Shown piece after piece: positions 1 through 5,967 of a stretch of 9,224 bases of DNA. The DNA lies in the NCBI GenBank assembly GCA_016928495.1, contig JAFGKQ010000122.1, positions 1 to 9,224 of the forward strand, in the 5' to 3' direction. Under the pieces are notes generated by a model. The model was not told the origin of the DNA. It ran no database searches and saw only the letters and a program-made list of their open reading frames with translations. Each line of letters starts with the position of its first letter. Position 1 is the first letter of the stretch. Position numbers and translations under genes: made by a program. The DNA comes from Candidatus Fermentibacterales bacterium (lineage in GTDB: Bacteria > Fermentibacterota > Fermentibacteria > Fermentibacterales > JAFGKQ01).

Positions 1-1
1 G

Positions 2-484
2 AACTTCCGGGAGACCGGGAGGGGCATCGTCGGGGCGATGTTCAGGGTCAACTACAAGCACGGGGACCTGCTGGACATCACCATCTCGATAGACTTCTGC
101 GGGGCCTACCCGAGCACGTTCGAGCACTACTTCACCTTCGACACCAGGACGGGGGACCTCCTGCATGCGCGGGACCTGTTCCTGGAGGACCAGCTGGACG
201 GTCTGGTGGACGTTCTCGATGACTATCTCCAGAGGAACATCTCCCTGGTGGCGCTCTACTACAGGGACGAGCTGGGCGAGGACCTCGACCAGCGCTTCAC
301 CGAGGAGGACCTGGAAGGTTTCACCGTCACCATCGACGGAGTCCTCTTCAGGCACGAGTTCGGCTTCCCACACGCGGCGGAGGCCCTCGAGCCCGACGGG
401 GAGATCTTCCTCGGCTTCGAGGAGCTCGAGGGGTTCATCGATCCCGAGGGCCCTCTGGGCGACCCGGAGACGGAAACGGACTGA
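2..484 (+). CDS. C-terminal part of an RsiV/DUF3298-like protein (5' truncated by window)
   Basis: The reading frame is open from base 2 without a stop. An ATG at 38 lies inside it, but the residues before it (NFRETGRGIVGA) read like normal protein, so this is probably the C-terminal part of a longer gene whose start is outside the window. The pattern of a VNYKHGDLL strand, a CGAYPS motif, a YFTFDTRTGDLL strand and then a DLF helix start matches, from memory, the DUF3298 domain found at the C-terminus of RsiV-type anti-sigma factors and related envelope proteins. The acidic tail (EGPLGDPETETD) is probably disordered. Function cannot be set without the N-terminus: anti-sigma factor, lysozyme-inhibitor-like and plain lipoprotein are all possible. 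Its TGA is separated by one base from the next ATG, so the two genes are likely co-transcribed. Confidence 0.7.
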   Translation, partial: NFRETGRGIVGAMFRVNYKHGDLLDITISIDFCGAYPSTFEHYFTFDTRTGDLLHARDLFLEDQLDGLVDVLDDYLQRNISLVALYYRDELGEDLDQRFTEEDLEGFTVTIDGVLFRHEFGFPHAAEALEPDGEIFLGFEELEGFIDPEGPLGDPETETD

Positions 485-485
485 G

Positions 486-842
486 ATGCCCGTCTCCCGG
501 GATTTTCTGGAGTTCTGCCTCGACCAGCTCCGGGAGCTCCCGGGCATCTCCGCGAAGCGCATGTTCGGCGGGGCCGGGCTGTTCCACGAGGGCAGGATGT
601 TCGGCCTGATCGCGGGCGACGTCCTCTACCTCAAGGCCGACGACTCCGGCAGGCGCCTCTACGAGGAGAAGGGCACGGGGCCGTTCAGGCCCTACCGCAA
701 CAGGGACAGCACGATGCCCTACTACGAGGTCCCCGCCGAAATCCTCGACGACCCGGACGAGCTGGGCGAATGGGCCCGGGCCTCGATGAGGGTTGCGTCG
801 AAATCGGGGACACGCACTGCTCCGGGGCGTCGGCGGGGATGA
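486..842 (+). CDS. TfoX N-terminal-domain family protein
   Basis: A 118-residue protein with the compact TfoX N-terminal domain over residues 5-104. It shows the hallmark RMFGGAGLFHEGRMFGLIAG (25-44), the strand VLYLKAD (46-52), the MPYYEVP motif (77-83) and the closing helix LGEWARASMRV (93-103). Full-length TfoX/Sxy regulates competence in gammaproteobacteria, but stand-alone N-terminal domains like this one are widespread and of unknown role, so a competence function should not be assumed. The ATG at 486 follows the previous stop by one base and begins the domain at its normal place; no clear Shine-Dalgarno is visible, which fits translational coupling. Residues 107-118 (SGTRTAPGRRRG) lie beyond the domain and are encoded by DNA resembling the end of the intergenic repeat described elsewhere. 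Confidence 0.85.
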   Translation: MPVSRDFLEFCLDQLRELPGISAKRMFGGAGLFHEGRMFGLIAGDVLYLKADDSGRRLYEEKGTGPFRPYRNRDSTMPYYEVPAEILDDPDELGEWARASMRVASKSGTRTAPGRRRG

Positions 843-894
843 ACGCACCGGCAGCCGGCCGACCCACGGAGACGAAGCGGAAAGCGGGACAGGC

Positions 895-1467
895 ATGAAT
901 GCGATCGAGTCCATAGCAGCCAGGACCAGCATCAGGAAGTTCAGGAGCGATCCGGTTCCGGAGGAGAGTCTCCGGGCGATCCTGCTAGCGGCCACGCAGG
1001 CCCCCTCAGGCAAGAACAAGCAGCCCTGGCGCTTCGTGGTTGTCGGCCCCGAGAGGCGGCAGGAGATGATCAGGGTGATGCGCGAGGGCATCGCCAGGCG
1101 CAAGGCCGACGGCGTGGACACCGGAAGCGCCGAGTGGACCGCGAACTCGATGGAGCAAGCCCCCGTCACGGTGTTCGTCTACTACCCCGACGGCTCCGAC
1201 GCCTGGGAGATTGAGCGCGAGCTCTACTTCCTCAACGTGGTAGACATCCAGTCCATAGGCGCCGCCATACAGAACATGCTCCTGGCGGCGCGGGAGCTCG
1301 GCCTGGGCTCGCTCTGGATCTGCGACGTGTTCTACGCCTACGGAGAGCTGAAGAGCTGGATGGGAGCCAGCGGCGAGATGATCGCGGCGGTGTCCCTCGG
1401 CTACCCCGACGAGAGCCCGGCCCCGAGGCCCCGAATGAGCGTGGACGAGGTCACCGCCTGGCTCTGA
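895..1467 (+). CDS. Nitroreductase-family FMN oxidoreductase
   Basis: A 190-residue nitroreductase-fold protein. The N-terminal RTSIRKF (10-16) is the family's phosphate-binding Arg-rich motif for FMN, followed by QAPSGKNKQPWRFVVV (35-50), the flavin loop. The helix IQSIGAAIQNMLLAARELGLGSLWIC (118-143) and the closing strand IAAVSLGYPDE (163-173) complete the fold. Members use NAD(P)H to reduce nitro groups, quinones or other acceptors, or act in dehalogenation or cofactor metabolism; the substrate cannot be read from sequence. The ATG at 895 was chosen because MNAIESIAARTSIRKF matches the usual family start, although the upstream Shine-Dalgarno is weak. The frame stays open further upstream to 793, but that stretch overlaps the TfoX gene and has no family similarity. 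It lies 52 bp after the TfoX gene on the same strand. Confidence 0.92.
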   Translation: MNAIESIAARTSIRKFRSDPVPEESLRAILLAATQAPSGKNKQPWRFVVVGPERRQEMIRVMREGIARRKADGVDTGSAEWTANSMEQAPVTVFVYYPDGSDAWEIERELYFLNVVDIQSIGAAIQNMLLAARELGLGSLWICDVFYAYGELKSWMGASGEMIAAVSLGYPDESPAPRPRMSVDEVTAWL

Positions 1468-1552
1468 GGTCCGGGACACGAGCTGCCAGCCGGCCGCGGC
1501 CCGGCAGACCCGCGACGCCCCCCAAGCGGGATCAGGCAACACCTGTCTTCCC
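1465..1552. repeat. Shortened copy of the inverted-end intergenic repeat
   Basis: Bases 1465-1480 (TGAGGTCCGGGACACG) are identical over 16 bp to 5822-5837, the left end of the full-length element near 5829-5967. The far end, GCGGGATCAGGCAACACCTGTC followed by TTCCC (1526-1550), resembles that element's right end (GCGGAACAGGATGCCTGTCCCC). About 50 bp of the interior is missing relative to the two full-length copies. The copy starts at the TGA of the nitroreductase gene. The left-end match is firm; the right-end match is suggestive only. Confidence 0.5.
1483..1507. terminator. GC-rich hairpin between convergent genes
   Basis: CTGCC (1483-1487) pairs with GGCAG (1503-1507), and an inner GCCG pairs with CGGC around a GCCG loop, with small bulges. 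It sits just after the nitroreductase stop and before the convergent lipoprotein gene. No T-tract follows, so termination is possible but not shown; the hairpin may simply belong to the repeat it overlaps. Confidence 0.25.
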
Positions 1553-1570
1553 GCGGACCGCCCGGCGGCA

Positions 1571-1632
1571 GCCGGCGCCCGATCGGGTGATCCCTCGGGG
1601 ACGGCTTCCCGGAGAGCAAGCCGCTCGCCGGC
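1571..1632. other. Nested inverted-repeat (branched stem) segment downstream of the lipoprotein gene
   Basis: GCCGGCG (1571-1577) is the exact reverse complement of CGCCGGC (1626-1632). Inside this outer stem are CCCGATCGGG (1578-1587) and a second stem, CGGCTT (1602-1607) with AAGCCG (1618-1623) around a 10-nt loop. The segment lies immediately beyond the stop of the minus-strand lipoprotein gene, where it could act as a 3' end or transcript stabiliser. No T-tract is seen on either strand, and short GC-rich inverted repeats arise readily by chance in DNA of this composition. Confidence 0.35.
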
Positions 1633-1636
1633 GCTC

Positions 1637-2362
1637 CTAGTAAGGCGGGCCGACTCCCAGAACGTCCACGGCAGGCTGCCCGACCCCGCCGAAGTAGATC
1701 CCGTTCACGATCATGTCCAGCTTGTCCCTGGCCATCGCAACGTACTCGCGGCTGGTCGTCCCGGCCTGGCCGAAGACGATGGTGACGAAGCCGTCGTGCC
1801 AGAAAGCGTACGCCGTGCCTTCGAGATAGGGGCTGTCGTTCCTGTAGATGGTGTAGTCGAACCTGCGGCCGGTGACGGGGCTTTCGTTGCAGGAGCAGTC
1901 CTCGCCGATGGTGCAGTTGCTCATCGTCCCGTACTCGAACCTGCAGTTGGACCCGGTGCCGCTCTTGCCCTCGAGGAGGTCCCTCAGCGCGAAGGTATCG
2001 TAGACGATCTCCGGATCGGGCTCACGACGGGAGAAGAGGCAGTAGTGGGCGCTCCCGGTGCTCCAGAGGGAGCTGTGGAGCAGGACGCTGTCGGGGTAGA
2101 CGAACGACCTGGCCGGATCTGCGCAAGGCAGGTCGCCGTCCACGAAGCAGAGCCCGAGGCCGTTCTCGCTGATGGCGTACATCACCTCGGCGGGGATCGT
2201 GTCGGGCGGCAGGATCACGGGGGCCTCCGCCACCGTGTCAGGCGGGGCAGCCCCGGGGGCATCGCCGGACGGCTCGGCGGCAGGGCGGCCCTCACCGCCG
2301 CAACCGGCCAGTGTCAGCAGGACGACAGGGATGATCGACGCGAAGGCTAATGCGCGGCTCAC
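1637..2362 (-). CDS. Cys-rich lipoprotein of unknown function
   Basis: I chose the GTG at 2362, giving 241 residues, because GGGGAGGGG lies just upstream of it and because the result is a textbook lipoprotein signal: VSRA, a hydrophobic core, then LAGC with Cys21 as the lipidated residue. The ATG 27 bases upstream has no visible Shine-Dalgarno. After cleavage comes a low-complexity Gly/Ala/Pro/Glu linker (about 22-60), then a folded domain with seven further cysteines at 72, 80, 108, 140, 150, 156 and 158, the last two a CSC pair. These could form disulfides in the periplasm. The C-terminal part (YAFWHDGFVTIVFGQAG) is beta-rich. I recognise no named family. It follows the XRE cassette on the same strand after a gap of about 100 bp and may have its own promoter. 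Confidence 0.8.
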   Translation of the reverse strand: MSRALAFASIIPVVLLTLAGCGGEGRPAAEPSGDAPGAAPPDTVAEAPVILPPDTIPAEVMYAISENGLGLCFVDGDLPCADPARSFVYPDSVLLHSSLWSTGSAHYCLFSRREPDPEIVYDTFALRDLLEGKSGTGSNCRFEYGTMSNCTIGEDCSCNESPVTGRRFDYTIYRNDSPYLEGTAYAFWHDGFVTIVFGQAGTTSREYVAMARDKLDMIVNGIYFGGVGQPAVDVLGVGPPY

Positions 2363-2367
2363 GAGCC

Positions 2368-2372
2368 CCTCC
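2368..2372 (-). promoter_or_regulatory. Shine-Dalgarno that fixes the lipoprotein start
   Basis: On the minus strand GGAGG lies 5 nt before the GTG at 2362, within a longer GGGGAGGGG run. This favours the GTG over the ATG at 2389, which has no purine-rich site in front of it. Confidence 0.65.
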
Positions 2373-2459
2373 CCTCTCCGGCGGGACATGGCTGTCGAAC
2401 TCGACTCGATGCCCGAAGAGATGCCACGGGCAGGGCCTGCCGTAAAGAGCAGCAGCCGG

Positions 2460-3506
2460 CTACCACTCGCTGACCCTGCTGCGCCCCTTCGGCCCCAGCT
2501 CGATCACCCTTACCGGGTCGCTTGTCTCGTTCTCCGGGACGGGCACGTCTCCCTTCTCCCTGCCCATCCGGATCACGCTTTTCAGCTCCGCAAGCTCCTT
2601 CGATCCCTCGACGGCCTCGAGGCCCTCGTGGTAGTACTTGAACCAGGGAACGCCCGCCTGTCTGTACTCCTTCGAGGTCAGCGGCGGCTGCGGCGGAGCC
2701 TCCCCCGTCACCGCCCTCCAGACCAGGGAGTTGGCGATGTGGACGAAGCACCTCGAGGAGACCGAGGTCTCCCAGGCGTCCCGACCGAACTCATCAAGGT
2801 AGATCTCCTGCTCCATCAGGCCACCGGGTGCGAGGCCCATGCTGACAAAGCCGACACTCCACACCACATTGCCCTCGTCGTCCGTGTACCTGGCAGGCAT
2901 CATCGTGCGCAGATACTCCTCGGACCTGAGGGGGAAGAGCTTCTCGAACAGATCCGGCTTCATCGGGATTACGCAGATCTGAAGCCCTCCGTACCCGGCC
3001 TTCCCGGTTATCTGCTCCTCGGCCGTGTACCCCGCGCCGAGGGGCATGGCCACGAACTGCCTGATCAGGCCCTTGTCGACCACGTAGCCGTCGAGCCAGG
3101 GTTGCTCCGGCACTATGAGGTAGTCCTGCCGTGTCTTGAGCAGGCCGTCCCTCCATCGCTTGCCCGTGATGGCGTCTATCCTGCCGGTCCCGATCTTCAC
3201 GGCGAAGGGGTACGGGCTTTCCCTGTGAGGGACGCCGTACGATCGGAAGCTGATCCAGGTCGCCTCCGACTGGTACATCGGCATCATCACTCCGCCCCGC
3301 TGCTTCCATCCTGCCGGCACGCTGCTCCCGAAGTCGTCGACATGCCGCAGCGGCAGGTCTCCCAGACCGGCGGGCAGCGGATGCGCCTTCCCGTCGTCAG
3401 GGATCCTGAGGGTCCTCTGGAAGCTGATGCTCAACCTCGCGCCCGGGAAGACCTCCGGGAAGCTGAAGACGAGCGTGTCCCCCGCCAGCTCTATCATCGC
3501 GGCCAC
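2460..3506 (-). CDS. Conserved cytosolic protein of unknown function, partner of the XRE regulator
   Basis: A 348-residue protein with no signal peptide or membrane segment. Conserved-looking blocks are PMYQSEATWISF (76-87), QDYLIVPEQPWLDGY (127-141), QFVAMPLGAGYTAEEQITG (150-168), GLAPGGLMEQEIY (224-236) and FVHIANSLVWRAVTGEAPP (254-272), followed by PWFKYYHEGLEAVEGS (287-302). From memory these blocks recur in an uncharacterised family seen in actinobacteria and fungi; I cannot name a domain or activity. The beta-rich N-terminus (LAGDTLVFSFPEVFPGARL) may be a small sandwich. The start is GTG 3506, touching the TAG of the XRE gene (3507-3509), with GGAG 8 nt upstream inside that gene; an ATG three codons on is the alternative. 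The arrangement implies translational coupling, so regulator and protein are probably made together. Confidence 0.85.
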   Translation of the reverse strand: MAAMIELAGDTLVFSFPEVFPGARLSISFQRTLRIPDDGKAHPLPAGLGDLPLRHVDDFGSSVPAGWKQRGGVMMPMYQSEATWISFRSYGVPHRESPYPFAVKIGTGRIDAITGKRWRDGLLKTRQDYLIVPEQPWLDGYVVDKGLIRQFVAMPLGAGYTAEEQITGKAGYGGLQICVIPMKPDLFEKLFPLRSEEYLRTMMPARYTDDEGNVVWSVGFVSMGLAPGGLMEQEIYLDEFGRDAWETSVSSRCFVHIANSLVWRAVTGEAPPQPPLTSKEYRQAGVPWFKYYHEGLEAVEGSKELAELKSVIRMGREKGDVPVPENETSDPVRVIELGPKGRSRVSEW

Positions 3507-3863
3507 CTACCATTCTCCGTCGCGGACCTCGCGGACGACGCGCAGAACGGCGTGGTCCGGAAGGTCTCTGAGCTCCCGTATTATCCTGCCGAACAGCGCA
3601 GGTCTCTTCCTGATAACTTCGAGCAGATCGTCCGACACCTTGCCGGCAAGGGCCAGCAGCACGTCCGGGTCATCGCCCAGCTTCTCCGCGAGCAGGGCGA
3701 TCTTCTCCGCGGAGGGAGGCGCCTGGAGCCCCCTCTCGATCTTGCTGAGGTAAGAGGGCTCGAGCCCCACCCTCTCGGCCAGCTTGCGCACTGAGAAGCC
3801 CGCGTCCCTCTTCCTGAGCCTTTCTCTCGCCTGTCTTACGTACTCTCCGAACTCGTTTCTCAT
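3507..3863 (-). CDS. XRE/Cro-C1-family transcriptional regulator
   Basis: A 118-residue protein with an N-terminal helix-turn-helix of the Cro/C1 type. Residues 5-17 form the first helix (FGEYVRQARERLR), FSVRKLAERVG (23-33) is helix 2 and turn, EPSYLSKIERG (35-45) is the recognition helix, and PPSAEKIALLAEKLG (49-63) closes the fold. The second half (DVLLALAGKVSDDL, then LFGRIIRELRDLPDHAVLRVVREVRDGEW) is not a known ligand domain that I can name, but resembles the tail of a recurring class of small XRE regulators. The start is clear: ATG at 3863 with GGAGG 6 nt upstream. The gene is first in an operon with the 2460-3506 gene, under a strong promoter with an operator-like palindrome, so autorepression is likely. 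Confidence 0.92.
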   Translation of the reverse strand: MRNEFGEYVRQARERLRKRDAGFSVRKLAERVGLEPSYLSKIERGLQAPPSAEKIALLAEKLGDDPDVLLALAGKVSDDLLEVIRKRPALFGRIIRELRDLPDHAVLRVVREVRDGEW

Positions 3864-3869
3864 GGGTTA

Positions 3870-3874
3870 CCTCC
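3870..3874 (-). promoter_or_regulatory. Ribosome binding site of the XRE gene
   Basis: Minus-strand GGAGG is 6 nt before the ATG at 3863. With the predicted transcription start near 3879 the leader would be only about 16 nt, just long enough to carry this site. Confidence 0.7.
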
Positions 3875-3901
3875 GTGTAGCGTGTAGTATACACTCTACA
3901 C
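3875..3901. promoter_or_regulatory. Operator-like inverted repeat over the XRE promoter
   Basis: GTGTAG (3882-3887) and CTACAC (3896-3901) are perfect inverted arms around an 8-bp spacer, overlapping the -10 box and the promoter spacer. An additional direct GTGTAG lies at 3875-3880. The location is ideal for repression by the XRE protein encoded directly downstream. Binding is inferred from position and symmetry only. Confidence 0.6.
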
Positions 3902-3913
3902 ATGAAGCGTCAA
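3886..3913 (-). promoter_or_regulatory. Sigma70-type promoter of the XRE operon
   Basis: Read on the minus strand, TTGACG (3913-3908) is a 5/6 match to the -35 consensus and TATACT (3891-3886) a 5/6 match to the -10, separated by 16 bp. Transcription would begin near 3879 and run leftward into the regulator gene. Confidence 0.75.
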
Positions 3914-3920
3914 CTCCAGT

Positions 3921-4060
3921 GGGGGACATGCACTTCTTCCCTGATCGGGTGGTGCTGCGTTTTCCGACCGGGAATCCCGAGTCGATGGAAGCGAGCTGTG
4001 GAACAACGGGAGAGATACGCCGGCATGGCTGTCGGCGTACAGGAAACAGTGCGTGTCCCT
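3921..4060. repeat. Full-length ~140-bp intergenic element with inverted-repeat ends, copy 1
   Basis: The left end GGGGGACATGCACTTCTTCC (3921-3940) and the reverse complement of the right end (AGGGACACGCACTGTTTCC, from 4060) match over GGGACAYGCACT and nearby bases, so the element has terminal inverted repeats of about 12-18 bp. Its whole length aligns by eye at roughly 70% identity with 5829-5967, with only small gaps. An internal hairpin pairs TACGCCG (4016-4022) with CGGCGTA (4033-4039). It fills the space between the XRE promoter and the DUF1566 gene, ending 2 bp before that gene's TAA. It has no coding capacity. A MITE or a REP/BIME-like element mobilised by a transposase elsewhere in the genome is the likeliest explanation; no target-site duplication is evident. 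Confidence 0.6.
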
Positions 4061-4062
4061 GA

Positions 4063-5584
4063 TTACAGGAGGACGAGTCTCCGGGTAGCACTCCCGCCGG
4101 CGGCGGAGCGCAACAGGCAGGTATAGACTCCGCACGGCAGTGCTGACGCGTTCCAGGTGACGGAACCGCTGCCCGCCGGAAGCATCCCGCTCAGGAGCGT
4201 GCCCACGCGCCTTCCGTACACATCATACACACAGATCTCGGCATAACCGGGCTCGTCCAGCCCGTACCCCAGGACGGCTGAACCGCGGAACGGATTCGGT
4301 CCGGCCACCTCCAGCAGCAGAGGCGGGGATCCTGCGTCCCCGCCGACGCCCGTATCGGTATCCCTCACACAGCGAACGAAGTTGTAGATCCTGACCACGT
4401 CACCCTGTGGGCCGTGGCCATGCGGGTACTGGGCGGGATCGCCACACTTCGGATCGCTGCGCTGAGCTCCCGCCCCATGGACGTCGTAGAGCACCCAGGA
4501 GGTGGAATCGGGGGTCATCATCCATCCCAGAGCCTCCCCGAAGCTGACATAGACGGCGAACGTACCGTCCTGGCCAGGCATCGTCGACTGGTGGCTCGTC
4601 CCGGTCCAGTAGAACCCGTAGTTGGGATCGCCGCCCTCGTCCAGGATCCCGGTGCAGTCGAAGACCGGATCAATTGCCGGCGAGTCCGTGCTCTGCATGG
4701 ATCGGCCGTAATCCACTATGCTCTGGAGCTCGTGGGCATTGGGAAGCCTCCAGTCATCATGGCCGCCAAGCACGAGGTCCTCCGCGTAGGCCAGCGCCTC
4801 GAGCCAATCCCTTCCCACGCCGTCGTCTGTCTGCTGCCACATCAGCCCCGTGGCCAGGTCCGTAACGGTCCCGTTGCCGTTGTCCAGGAACTGGTTCTCG
4901 CCATAGGCCTCGCAGCGAACATACCTCACGAAGGCCTTCATCTCGAAACCGGGTGGAGGCCCGACGGGCTCTCGGATAGCCCTTGATCCTGCCGTCGGCG
5001 AAGTTGACGCCGAAAGCAGTCGAGTCGCCTGCCATGGTCAGGCCCTGGTAGACGGTGCTGGACCAGTACTGCGCGTCTATGATCCTCTCGCCCGAAAGGG
5101 TGTCTCCGTACTCGAACTCGAAGTAATCAGTGTCGATGAAGGGAATCGGATCGTCTCCGCCCGGCCCCGAGGGATCGGTTCCGCTGAAGAGGATGAGCGA
5201 GTAAAGCTCCTTGATGGTCGGCAGCCTCCAGTCAGAGTAGCCGCCGACACCGCAAGTATCGGCACCAGACATCGCCTCGTCCCAGGTCATCTTCTCGGGT
5301 GGAAGCGCCTGCTGCCACATCAGCCCGGTGTTGAGATCGGTGACGGTGCCGTCGCCATTGTCCATGTAGGACGGAGCAGGACCGTCGAACTGCGCGTCCT
5401 GTCCGTAGAAGTCCTCTCCCGGCAGGGGCGCCTAGATCACTGTCATGGTGTCGAAGCAGAGCTGCTGATCCGTATCCGGCAACGTATACTCCGCACCCTC
5501 GGATCTGGCGGGAACGATCAGTATGACGACCGCGAGTCCCCCCGCCGTCAGGAGCGGCCCGAGAACGCTCTTTCTCGACATCAT
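4063..5584 (-). pseudogene. Exported two-repeat DUF1566 (Lcl C-terminal-like) protein with sorting tail, broken twice
   Basis: Read as one gene it encodes about 506 residues. Residues 1-31 are a signal peptide (MMSRKSVLGPLL, hydrophobic run, ARSEGA). A first DUF1566 domain starts at DNGDGTVTDLNTGLMWQQ (74-92) with WRLPTIKEL near 119; a second starts at DNGNGTVTDLATGLMWQQ (234-251) with DDWRLPN near 276. Residues 422-506 are a FlgD-Ig/type IX-like sorting tail (AGPNPF, VYDVYGRRVGTLL, GSVTWNASALPCGVYTCLL). An in-frame TAG interrupts the gene at 5432-5434, and around 4945-4975 the frame moves by one base (KGYP in one frame, then GPPPGFEMKAFVRYVR in the next). Both breaks fall in otherwise well-kept sequence, so inactivation is recent, or one lesion is an assembly error. 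The start is ATG 5584 or the adjacent ATG 5581. Such proteins are usually cell-surface or lectin/adhesin-like; the function here is unknown. Confidence 0.8.
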
Positions 5585-5587
5585 GAA

Positions 5588-5593
5588 CCCTCC
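5588..5593 (-). promoter_or_regulatory. Ribosome binding site of the DUF1566 gene
   Basis: Minus-strand GGAGGG stands 3 nt before the first ATG (5584) and 6 nt before the second (5581). The spacing favours the second ATG. The intact site fits a gene that was translated until recently. Confidence 0.6.
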
Positions 5594-5701
5594 TTCGTCG
5601 ACCCGTGTTCATGCTGGCAATCCTGATGCCCGGAGAAGACTCTGGTGGCAATGTCGATCAGAGGGATGAACCAAACGTAACTGAGTGTAACGAGGCCGGG
5701 G

Positions 5702-5818
5702 ACAAGCCTGACGGTCTCCGTGTCTCCGGCCGCCCGGCTGAAGGCCCGCAACGCGTTGCCCCTGGCACTCCATCCACGGATGGCACATAATTGGCTGCTA
5801 AGAAGGTGTGTTCCCTTC
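5702..5818. repeat. Flanking repeat, copy C
   Basis: Two blocks match copy D in the same order and orientation: GACGGTCTCCGTGTCTCCGG and the next 8 bases (from 5710) at 21 of 28 positions, and the 35 bases from 5764 containing ACATAATTG at about 24 of 35. It contains TGGCAC (5763-5768), 17 bp, CATAAT (5786-5791), the same promoter-like spacing as in copy D, but no gene follows it directly. Confidence 0.45.
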
Positions 5819-5828
5819 CCGTGAGGTC

Positions 5829-5967
5829 CGGGACACGCACTGCCCTTCCCGATCGGGGCGTGCGCCGTTCTCCGGGCGGGCACCCCGAGTCAACGCGAAC
5901 GAGTTGTGGAGCATCGAGATGCGCCCTACACGGCTGCCGCCCTAGCGGAACAGGATGCCTGTCCCCG
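5829..5967. repeat. Full-length ~140-bp intergenic element with inverted-repeat ends, copy 2
   Basis: The left end is CGGGACACGCACTGCCCTTC (5829-5848). The right end, read on the other strand, is GGGGACAGGCATCCTGTTCC (5966-5947). Both carry a GGGACA-N-GCA core, so the ends are imperfect inverted repeats. The interior aligns along its full length with 3921-4060, sharing GATCGGG, CCCGAGTC, GTTGTGGA/GCTGTGGA and CGGCTGCC/TGGCTGTC blocks in order. It sits between the two related segments C and D. It contains no gene, so any movement would depend on proteins encoded elsewhere. Confidence 0.6.

Noticed and set aside
2428-2445. Short GGCAG/CTGCC hairpin as a terminator after the XRE-partner gene
   Set aside because: The stem is only about five pairs with a tiny loop and no T-tract follows on the minus strand.
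2172-3794. Long + strand open frame of 540 codons
   Set aside because: It lies opposite the lipoprotein, XRE-partner and XRE genes, its translation is Arg/Leu/Pro/His-rich without domains, and the minus-strand genes have clear motifs and ribosome binding sites.
2460-3863. Classical type II toxin-antitoxin pair
   Set aside because: The partner is 348 residues with no known toxin motif, far larger than usual toxins, so the label would be unsupported.
3921-4060. CRISPR array or attachment site explanation for the repeats
   Set aside because: The copies are long, diverged, few and far apart, with inverted ends and no regular spacers, integrase or cas gene nearby.
4945-4975. Programmed ribosomal frameshift in the DUF1566 gene
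   Set aside because: No slippery run or obvious stimulatory structure was seen, and the upstream TAG would already stop translation.
5432-5434. TAG read as an amino acid (recoded stop)
   Set aside because: Seven other genes in the window appear to end in TAG at natural boundaries, and the same gene has a second lesion, so a nonsense mutation is the simpler reading.
5763-5791. Sigma54 promoter suggested by TGGCAC
   Set aside because: The matching TTGC at the required spacing is missing; TGGCAC is followed by TCCATCCACGG.
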